Below are positions 57,659-64,000 of a stretch of DNA of 64,000 bases, piece by piece. The stretch is from the NCBI RefSeq assembly GCF_001672755.1, contig NZ_LZKI01000195.1, positions 1 through 64,000 on the forward strand. Direction: 5' to 3'. The position numbers and the translations under genes are program-made. Origin of the DNA: Mycobacterium colombiense (GTDB lineage Bacteria > Actinomycetota > Actinomycetes > Mycobacteriales > Mycobacteriaceae). The notes beneath the pieces were generated by a model that saw only the letters and a program-made list of their open reading frames with translations, did no database searches and was not told the DNA's origin. Within the stretch, counting starts at the first letter, position 1. Each line of letters begins with the position of its first letter.

Positions 57659-59922
57659 TCGCGCACCACCTCACTTGCTTCCTTGTCCGGCCGTAGCCCC
57701 CGCCAACTCGATTGGCGTAGCCGGTTATCCGGGGTCCACTCGCTGTAGCGCACCTCCCCGACCAGAACCGGCTCGACGTACGTGACGCCCCGGGCTTCGC
57801 TGCGGGGCAGCGGTGGATGGAAGGGGGAATCGTCGGTGTGCAGCGGCGCCAGCGTCCTCTTCAGCTTTGTCAGGTCGCGTTCGGTGAATCCGGTGCCGAC
57901 GCGGCCCGCGAAGTGCAGGCCGTCCGCGGTGGGGATGCCCATCAGTAGTGAGCCGATGCCGCTGCTGCGCCCGCCTTCGCCGGCCTTCCAGCCGCCGATG
58001 ACGACTTCCTGGGTGTTCCAATGCTTGTCCTTGATCCAGGACGACGAGCGCCGGCCGGGCTGGTAGGTGGAGTCGCGCCGCTTGGCGATCACCCCCTCCC
58101 AGCCGCGCTTGCCGGAGTGCTCCAGCGCCTGCGCGCCGTCCTCGGGCAGCAGTTCGGGAACGATGAGATCGCTGCCGGCGCCGAGCATTTCCAGTACCTT
58201 ACGCCGGTCTGAGTACCTGGCCCGCAGCAGCGAGCGGCCGTCGAGGTAGAGCACGTCGAACGCCCAGAATTCGACGCGCGAGCCCCGGCCGCGGTTCTGC
58301 ATCGCATGGAAGTTGGGCACACCCGAGGGGTCCAGGACGACGGCCTCGCCGTCGAGGATCACGTGATGTTCGGCGAGATCTTCTGCGAGCGAACGTAATT
58401 CAGGGTATTCGCTGGTGACTTCGCGGCCACGCCGGGACCGTATCCGGATGGCGCCGTGGTCGGCCTCGATCAACAGCCGGTAGCCATCCCATTTGCCTTC
58501 AAACGCCCACTGGCCCGCCTTCAGCGCCGTCACCGAACCATGGGTGGCCAGCATGGGGGCGATGGTGTCGAAGTCGAAGACCTTCTGATCCTTCATCCGG
58601 TGCGCGAGCCACTGGTCGCCGTTGGTCTGGATCAGTGCATAGCGTCCGGAGATTTTGCTGCCGTGCAGGTCGACGATGACTTCCCCTTTTTCGGCGGAGT
58701 CGTTGAACTTTTCGGCCTCGTAGGTTCCGGAGTCCCAGATGATCACCTTCCCGGCGCCATACTCGCCCTTGGGGATGATGCCCTCGAAGCCGCCGTATTC
58801 CAGCGGATGGTCTTCGGTGTGGACAGCCAGGTGGTTCACCGAGGTCGTTTCCGGCAGGTTCTTCGGCACGGCCCAGGACACCAGCACGCCGTCCCGTTCC
58901 AGCCGGAAGTCGTAGTGCAGCCGGCGGGCGTGGTGTTCTTGGATGACGAAGCTGTTCCCTTGTCCTACAGCCGGTTTCGTAACCGGGACCGGCTCGGGGG
59001 TTTTCGACGCGTCGCGCATGCTGCGGTATCTGCTCAGGCGATCGGGGACCGGTGCATCCTCGTCCAGCGGTGCCAGCAGATCGCCGTCTCGGGCGACCCG
59101 GTCCAGCACTTCGTCATAACGCAGCTGGCGCAGCGACGGGTCGTCGAGTTCCTCCCAGGTGCGCGGCGCCGCAACGGTGGGTTGCTCACGTCCGCGCAGC
59201 GAGTACGGCGCGATGGTGGTCTTGGCGCCGTTGTTCTGACTCCAGTCCAGAAAGATCTTTCCGGCCCGCAGGCTCTTGGTCATGGTCGACGTCACCAGCG
59301 TGGGCATCGTCTTTTCCAGTTGTTGCGCAACGCGTTTGGCCAACACCGTGGCGCCCTTACTGCTCACCGGCTCCTGCAGCGGTGTGTAAAGGTGCAGGCC
59401 CTTGCTGCCGCTGGTGAGCGGATAGGTGGTCAGCCCGATGGCGGTGATCAGTTCGCGGACGGCGCGCGCCACCTCGGCCAGTTGGGCCATCGTGACGCCT
59501 TCACCCGGGTCGAGATCGAACACCAAGCGGGTCGCCGGGCCGGGTTTCAGTTCCTCGGCCCGGCTACGGGTCCACTCGGCGACGAAGCGCCACTGCGGTA
59601 CGTGGACCTCCAGTGCGGCCTGTTGGGCGATCCAGGCCAGGCCGTCGACGCTGTCGATGATCGGATACGTCGTCGTTCCGGATCGATGCGTCACGCTGGC
59701 GCGCGGCAGCCAGTCGGGCGCCGACGAGGCCAGTTGTTTCTCGAAAAACGACTCCTCCTCGACGCCGTTGGGCCAGCGCTTGCGCGTGGCCGGGCGCCCG
59801 GCGATGTGCGGGATCATCACCTCGGCGATGCGCGTGTAGTAGTCGAAGATGTCGCTCTTCGTGGTACCCGTGGCGGGGTACAGCACCTTCTCGGCGTTGG
59901 TCAGTTTCAGCCGCGGTGCCAT
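57655..59922 (-). CDS. ligD: Multifunctional NHEJ DNA ligase LigD
   Basis: The protein has 755 residues in the order polymerase-phosphoesterase-ligase. The POL domain (about 5-290) has the catalytic acidic pair in DLDPGEG and SGSKGLHLYTP. The PE domain (about 325-440) has the metal/His motif QEHHARRLHYDFRLE. The LIG domain (about 455-755) has the nucleotidyl Lys477 in EGKWDGYR and motif IV WEGVIAKRRDS. It joins double-strand breaks with Ku. In M. tuberculosis ku is the divergent neighbour; here a polyol dehydrogenase gene is. Downstream it is coupled to the FAH/MBL gene. Confidence 0.97.
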   Translation of the reverse strand: MAPRLKLTNAEKVLYPATGTTKSDIFDYYTRIAEVMIPHIAGRPATRKRWPNGVEEESFFEKQLASSAPDWLPRASVTHRSGTTTYPIIDSVDGLAWIAQQAALEVHVPQWRFVAEWTRSRAEELKPGPATRLVFDLDPGEGVTMAQLAEVARAVRELITAIGLTTYPLTSGSKGLHLYTPLQEPVSSKGATVLAKRVAQQLEKTMPTLVTSTMTKSLRAGKIFLDWSQNNGAKTTIAPYSLRGREQPTVAAPRTWEELDDPSLRQLRYDEVLDRVARDGDLLAPLDEDAPVPDRLSRYRSMRDASKTPEPVPVTKPAVGQGNSFVIQEHHARRLHYDFRLERDGVLVSWAVPKNLPETTSVNHLAVHTEDHPLEYGGFEGIIPKGEYGAGKVIIWDSGTYEAEKFNDSAEKGEVIVDLHGSKISGRYALIQTNGDQWLAHRMKDQKVFDFDTIAPMLATHGSVTALKAGQWAFEGKWDGYRLLIEADHGAIRIRSRRGREVTSEYPELRSLAEDLAEHHVILDGEAVVLDPSGVPNFHAMQNRGRGSRVEFWAFDVLYLDGRSLLRARYSDRRKVLEMLGAGSDLIVPELLPEDGAQALEHSGKRGWEGVIAKRRDSTYQPGRRSSSWIKDKHWNTQEVVIGGWKAGEGGRSSGIGSLLMGIPTADGLHFAGRVGTGFTERDLTKLKRTLAPLHTDDSPFHPPLPRSEARGVTYVEPVLVGEVRYSEWTPDNRLRQSSWRGLRPDKEASEVVRE

Positions 59923-60050
59923 GTTGTCAAACTACGCGTTTCGCGCGTGTTAACCGCTTTGACCACCGTTAATCGTCCAACTGCCAATTCATTTTGTGAC
60001 ATGACCCACGAAAGTGTTGATCGACGTCCGAGCCGGGGCACAGACACTGA
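59923..60050. other. Divergent promoter interval between ligD and the polyol operon
   Basis: This 128-bp interval is relatively AT-rich. It contains TTAAC...GTTAA (near 59950-59974) and ACGCG/CGCGT short inverted repeats. They could serve as an operator of the polyol operon. The regulator is not in the window. Confidence 0.4.
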
Positions 60051-61577
60051 ATGTTTGACGTAATCCCCTCCCCGTGGCGTCGAAACAGCGGCGTCCCACT
60101 CAGCGACGCGACCCTACGACTGCATTCCCGGAGGATCGACGTCCCAACCTACGACCGGTCGTCCCTCGGCCGCGGAGTCGTCCACATCGGTGCGGGCAAC
60201 TTCCATCGGGCGCACCAAGCCGTCTACTTCGACGACCTCGCCCGCTCGGGCATCTCCGACCGGTGGGGGGTTACCGGCGTCAGCCTCCACTCCCCCGACG
60301 TCAAAGACCTGCTGTCGGCGCAAGACGGGCTGTACACAGTGGTACAGCAAGGACACGACCGCCAAACCGCCCGCGTCGTCGGCTCGATCGGCGCGGTGCA
60401 CTACGCACCGAACGACGGGGCAGCCGTCCGCGCCGCCCTCGCAGATCCTCAAACCCGCATCGTCAGCCTGACCATCACCGGCAACGGATACTTCCTGAAT
60501 CCCGTCACCGACGAGTTCGACGCCGACGATCCCGACGTGCGCGCCGACTTGGTCGCGTCCGGCAACTACGCCACCGCGTGGGGGTACCTGGCCGAAGCCC
60601 TGGACCGCCGTCGCCACGCCGGTATCGCGCCGTTCACCGTGCTCTGCTGCGACAACATCCCCGGTGACACCCAGCCGGCGCGGACCGCTCTGGTGTCCTT
60701 CGCCGCGCTGAAGGACCCCGGGCTTGCCCGCTGGATCGACACGCATGTCGCGTTCCCGTCGACCATGGTCGATCGCATCACCCCGCAAACCTCGAAGTCG
60801 GAGCGCCAATTCGTCGAGGAGACGTTCGGCGTCGCCGACAAATGGCCCGTCGTGACCGAGCCGTATTGCCAGTGGGTGATCGAGGATTCCTTCAGCAATG
60901 GGCGGCCACCGCTGCACGAGGTCGGTGCCGAGTTCGTTGCCGACGTCAGCGACCACAAGCTGATCAAGACCCGGCTGCTCAACGGCACCCATATCGCGCT
61001 GGCGTGCTTGGCCATCCTGGCCGGCTACCAGCGCACCGACGAAGCGATGCGCGACGGCATCATCTTCGATTTCGTCGAGAAGCTGCTGCGCGACGAGATT
61101 CAGCCGCTGCTGCCCCCGGTCCCCGGGATGAACACACCCGAATACCGGCGCACGTTGCTCGACCGGCTCGGCAATCCCCGAATGAGTGACCAGCTCTCTC
61201 GGCTGGCCCGCCGGGGAACCAGCAAGATCGCGACGTTCGTGGTGCCCTCGCTGCAGGAGGCGATCGCGCAGGGCAGGCCACACACCCTGCTGATGCTGGC
61301 GGTCGCCGGATGGGCCCGTTACATGCGCGGCCACGACCTCCAGGGACGAAAGCTGCGCCTCGAAGACTCGCAGGCGATACCGGTGGCTAGGTTGGCCAAC
61401 ATGGCAAGCAGTAATCCCGATCCGCTGCTGGGGCACGAAATGTTCGCCGAGGTCCGCGCGGTCCCCGGTTTTGCGGAGCGCCTCGGCGACATGATCGCGG
61501 ATATCGACGCGCGTGGCGTGTTGCTCACGCTGCGCGACGCGCTGCGCCACGACCAGCGGGAGTTGGTGGCACGATGA
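60051..61577 (+). CDS. Mannitol-dehydrogenase-family polyol dehydrogenase (first copy)
   Basis: The protein has 508 residues. It is a long-chain polyol dehydrogenase (PSLDR). The N-terminal NAD(P)-binding domain has VHIGAGNFHRAHQAVYFDDLA, the middle has PFTVLCCDNIPGD, and the C-terminal domain has catalytic Lys306, Asn311 and His314 (KTRLLNGTH). It oxidises mannitol, arabinitol or a similar polyol to the ketose, or reduces a hexuronate. Start ATG 60051 lacks a strong ribosome-binding site. Its stop overlaps the HAD gene start (ATGA), so it heads a coupled operon. Confidence 0.9.
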   Translation: MFDVIPSPWRRNSGVPLSDATLRLHSRRIDVPTYDRSSLGRGVVHIGAGNFHRAHQAVYFDDLARSGISDRWGVTGVSLHSPDVKDLLSAQDGLYTVVQQGHDRQTARVVGSIGAVHYAPNDGAAVRAALADPQTRIVSLTITGNGYFLNPVTDEFDADDPDVRADLVASGNYATAWGYLAEALDRRRHAGIAPFTVLCCDNIPGDTQPARTALVSFAALKDPGLARWIDTHVAFPSTMVDRITPQTSKSERQFVEETFGVADKWPVVTEPYCQWVIEDSFSNGRPPLHEVGAEFVADVSDHKLIKTRLLNGTHIALACLAILAGYQRTDEAMRDGIIFDFVEKLLRDEIQPLLPPVPGMNTPEYRRTLLDRLGNPRMSDQLSRLARRGTSKIATFVVPSLQEAIAQGRPHTLLMLAVAGWARYMRGHDLQGRKLRLEDSQAIPVARLANMASSNPDPLLGHEMFAEVRAVPGFAERLGDMIADIDARGVLLTLRDALRHDQRELVAR

Positions 61578-62431
61578 CCGCGGGCTTGACCTTCATGCGC
61601 GAATTCGACCCGGCGCCGATCACCACCCTGCTCTGCGACGCCGATGACAACCTGTTCGGGTCGGAGAGGCCGGCGTTCGACGCATCGACTGAGGTCACGA
61701 ATCGTTTCCTGGCCAGGTTCGGCGTGACCGCCCCGCTGAGCTCCGAGGAGTTGCGTAAGCGCGCCGTCGGGAAGAACTTCCGCACCACGGCTCTGGACTT
61801 GGCGGTGCAATGCGAGGTTCCGCTCGACCAGACGTTGGCCCAGGGCCGCCCTGCCGCGGTGGTCGCGTCGGCCGACGACGTGGCGAGCGGCAGCGCGTTG
61901 TGCGCCGACGAACTCGAGCAGTGGGTGCGCGACGAGCGCGAACGGGTCACCGCTCACCTGGCGGTCACCCTGAGCCCCGATCCGCGGGTGCTCGAACCGT
62001 TGCGCGACCTCGCGGCGCGCTACGCACTGGCGGCCGTGAGCTCCAGCGCCACCAAGCGTCTGCGCGCCTGCTTCACCGCCACCGGTCTGGCCTCGCTCCT
62101 ACCGGAGGCGGTGACCTTCAGCGCGGAGGATTCTCTTCCGGTGCCGACAAGCAAACCCGATCCGGCGGTGTATCTGCATTGCGGCCAGGTACTGGGCGTC
62201 GCACCCGAACAGGGGCTGGCCATTGAAGATTCCGTGGCCGGCGTGAAGTCCGCGGTCGCGGCCGGCTACGCGACCGTCGGCAACCTTATGTTCGTGTTGC
62301 CCGACGAACGGGATTGCCGCCGTGCAGAATTGATCGATGCCGGCGCAGTCGCGATCACCGATTCGTGGCGTGCCCTTGCTGATGTCCTGTTGTCGGCGGC
62401 CGTGCCGGCCGGACGTTCGCCGCTCCCGTAG
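61574..62431 (+). CDS. HAD-superfamily phosphatase
   Basis: The protein has 285 residues from ATG 61574, overlapping the upstream stop. HAD motif I Asp22/Asp24 (CDADDN) has Asn where most phosphatases have Gly/Thr. Motif II Ser in VSSSATK, motif III Lys in SKPDP, and motif IV IEDSVAG are all present. It should dephosphorylate a sugar or polyol phosphate of the pathway, for example a by-product of the kinase downstream. Confidence 0.85.
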   Translation: MTAGLTFMREFDPAPITTLLCDADDNLFGSERPAFDASTEVTNRFLARFGVTAPLSSEELRKRAVGKNFRTTALDLAVQCEVPLDQTLAQGRPAAVVASADDVASGSALCADELEQWVRDERERVTAHLAVTLSPDPRVLEPLRDLAARYALAAVSSSATKRLRACFTATGLASLLPEAVTFSAEDSLPVPTSKPDPAVYLHCGQVLGVAPEQGLAIEDSVAGVKSAVAAGYATVGNLMFVLPDERDCRRAELIDAGAVAITDSWRALADVLLSAAVPAGRSPLP

Positions 62432-62487
62432 GGCATCGACCTCGCAGTAGCGATCCGGGCCGCGACCCGAGGAGGAGGTGGCCAACG

Positions 62488-63915
62488 ATGGCCAGCGCGA
62501 TCAACCTGAACAATGCGATCGATCTGAACAATGCGTCGCTTTCCGAGCTGCCGATCGACGCGCCGAAGTATGACCGCGGCAGCGTCAGCGTCGGGATCGC
62601 GCACATCGGCGCCGGTCACTTCCACCGGGCGCATCAAGCCGCATACATTAATCTGCTGCTGCAGCAAGGTGTGGCGCAGGAGTGGGGCATTTGCGGTGTC
62701 GGCGTGATGCCCGCCGACTGGACCATGCGCGACGTCCTCAATGGCCAGGACGGGCTGTACACGCTGATCCTGGAAAATCCCAACGGCAGCCGCGATGCCC
62801 AGGTGATCGGCTCGATCATCGACTACCGCTATGCCCCGGACGATCCGGATTCGGCGTTGGAGGTGCTGGCCGCCCCGTCCACCCGGATCATTTCACTGAC
62901 CATCACCGAAGGTGGATACCGCGACCCCGATGGGCCCGCCTTCGCCTTGATCACCGAGGCGCTCGCCCGACGTCGCCAACGCGGGATCGCCGCGCCGACG
63001 ATCGTCTCCTGCGACAACATCGAGAACAACGGTGAGGTCGCCAGGCGTACCGTGCTCGCGAGCGCCGAACACATGGATCCCGAGTTGGCCGAGTGGGTGG
63101 CCGAACACGCCCGGTTCCCGAGTTCGATGGTCGATCGCATCACGCCGGCAACGACTTTGGAGATGGCCGCGGAAGTGCGACGCGACTTCGGCGTCAACGA
63201 CCGGTGGCCGGTGGTGGCCGAGCCGTTCACCGCCTGGGTCATCGAGGACACCTTCGCCGACGGCCGGCCGCCGCTGGAGCAGGCAGGCGTGCTGTTGGTC
63301 GACGATGTGCGCCCGTACGAGCTGATGAAGCTGCGACTGCTCAACGCGGGACATCAGTGCCTGGCCTACTTCGCCCATCTCTGCGGCTTCAAGTTCGTCC
63401 ACGAGGCCGCGAGCGATCCGTTGTTCGCCGAATTCCTGCTTGCCTACTTCGAATCCGAAGCCATTCCGACGCTCCCGCCGGTGCCGGGCATCGACCTGCA
63501 TGAGTACAGCCGCACGCTGGTAGAGCGGTTTGCCAACCCGGCCGTGCGGGACACCGTCGCGCGGCTGTGCGCCTACTCGTCGGACCGCATCCCGAAATTT
63601 CTGTATCCCGTCATCTGCGACAACCTGGCCAACGACGGGTCGGTCCGGCTGGCGGCAGCGGTGGTGGCGAGCTGGGCGCGATACGCCGAGGGTGTCGACG
63701 AGTGGGGCAACCCGTACGAGGTGTTGGACCAGCTGGCCGATTCGCTGATCCCGATCGCCAGGTCGCAGCACGAGAATCCCACCGTGTTCATCGAGATCAC
63801 CGCGGTGTTCTGCGATCTGGCCCATCAGCCACGCTTCGTCGAGGCGTACCTCTGGGCACTGGATTCGTTGCACAGCAAGGGAGCTCGCGCGACGCTGGAT
63901 GCCTTGGTGCGATGA
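62488..63915 (+). CDS. Mannitol-dehydrogenase-family polyol dehydrogenase (second copy)
   Basis: The protein has 475 residues; ATG 62488 follows a strong GGAGGAGGT. It is a PSLDR dehydrogenase with AHIGAGHFHRAHQAAYINLL, VSCDNIENNGE and catalytic Lys281, Asn286 and His289 (KLRLLNAGH). It is a diverged paralogue of the enzyme at 60051 and probably acts on a different polyol. The N-terminus has a short duplicated segment, INLNNAIDLNNA, encoded by a tandem near-repeat. The stop overlaps the start of the PfkB kinase gene (ATGA). Confidence 0.9.
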   Translation: MASAINLNNAIDLNNASLSELPIDAPKYDRGSVSVGIAHIGAGHFHRAHQAAYINLLLQQGVAQEWGICGVGVMPADWTMRDVLNGQDGLYTLILENPNGSRDAQVIGSIIDYRYAPDDPDSALEVLAAPSTRIISLTITEGGYRDPDGPAFALITEALARRRQRGIAAPTIVSCDNIENNGEVARRTVLASAEHMDPELAEWVAEHARFPSSMVDRITPATTLEMAAEVRRDFGVNDRWPVVAEPFTAWVIEDTFADGRPPLEQAGVLLVDDVRPYELMKLRLLNAGHQCLAYFAHLCGFKFVHEAASDPLFAEFLLAYFESEAIPTLPPVPGIDLHEYSRTLVERFANPAVRDTVARLCAYSSDRIPKFLYPVICDNLANDGSVRLAAAVVASWARYAEGVDEWGNPYEVLDQLADSLIPIARSQHENPTVFIEITAVFCDLAHQPRFVEAYLWALDSLHSKGARATLDALVR

Positions 63916-64000
63916 CCCGCGGGCTGGTGATCGGTGAGTCGCTGATCGATATCGTCGGGGGCGACGAGCATGTCGGCGGCAGTCCGCTCAACGTCGCCGT
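63912..64000 (+). CDS. PfkB-family carbohydrate kinase, 5' end only
   Basis: ATG 63912 overlaps the preceding stop. The first 29 residues read MTRGLVIGESLIDIVG and then HVGGSPLNVAV, the N-terminal PfkB (ribokinase/fructokinase) signature with the GG substrate-binding motif. The rest lies past the window. It likely phosphorylates the ketose made by the polyol dehydrogenases, completing mannitol/arabinitol to fructose or xylulose phosphate. Confidence 0.85.
   Translation, partial: MTRGLVIGESLIDIVGGDEHVGGSPLNVA

Noticed and set aside
58456..60063. A 535-codon plus-strand frame
   Set aside because: It is the shadow of ligD on the other strand; LigD shows all its catalytic motifs.

Overview
The window is chromosomal DNA of a high-GC actinobacterium, almost certainly a slow-growing non-tuberculous Mycobacterium. 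From position 3439 to about 59900 gene content and order follow the region that M. tuberculosis numbers Rv0996 down to Rv0938: glpR, rimJ, moeA1, galU, mscL, moaB2-pepD-mprB-mprA, rpmF, fadE13-accD2-accA2-fadE12-echA7, purHN, perM, sucCD, uvrD1, pgi and ligD. A GC-rich short repeat (three tandem copies inside echA7, one next to rpmF), an intact cobF and no PE_PGRS genes near rpmF suggest a Mycobacterium avium-complex-like species. That placement is inference.

Region 1-3438 is accessory DNA. It holds a cytochrome P450 gene broken by a foldback-type inverted repeat, a decayed secreted Pro/Ala-rich protein gene, one intact two-helix membrane protein of unknown function (2201-3178), and the 3' end of a tyrosine-recombinase integrase beside tRNA-Ala(CGC). 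A 13-bp direct repeat of the tRNA anticodon arm at 1463-1475 suggests a collapsed element about 2 kb long.

Region 3439-16799 is conserved core. The Glp/GlpR gephyrin-like divisome pair flanks rimJ. galU diverges from a 5-formyl-THF cyclo-ligase, which is followed by the HrcA/CIRCE-controlled chaperone gene ruc, a SAF-domain protein and mscL. A LuxR-type regulator sits beside a wrecked FAD oxidoreductase gene. The envelope-stress cluster mprA-mprB-pepD-moaB2 carries two clear MprA boxes.

Region 17068-25633 is a translationally coupled six-gene operon (AtuA-like, two acyl-CoA dehydrogenases, biotin-dependent acyl-CoA carboxylase alpha and beta subunits, enoyl-CoA hydratase). It resembles the Atu/Liu branched-chain or terpenoid acyl-CoA pathways and has an operator-like palindrome over its promoter.

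Region 25767-44602 holds a DUF1707 protein, an aldo/keto reductase, a MoxR-type AAA+/VWA pair, purN-purH, perM and its upstream Rv0954-like septal protein, a KstR-boxed F420-type oxidoreductase, a thiolase-like protein without the catalytic cysteine, sucCD, a divergent M23 peptidase behind a CRP-like site, and uvrD1.

Region 44994-59922 holds chorismate mutase behind a structured leader, pgi, an SDR, a full-length Fpg/Nei glycosylase, cobF, an AurF-type diiron oxygenase coupled to a shortened Baeyer-Villiger monooxygenase with DUF4873, a STAS/ATPase protein, a second KstR-boxed oxidoreductase, an enoyl-CoA hydratase, a methyltransferase, a FAH/metallo-beta-lactamase fusion and ligD.

Region 60051-64000 is a polyol-catabolism operon (two mannitol-dehydrogenase-family enzymes, a HAD phosphatase and a PfkB kinase cut by the window end). 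It lies where the NHEJ gene ku would be expected next to ligD.
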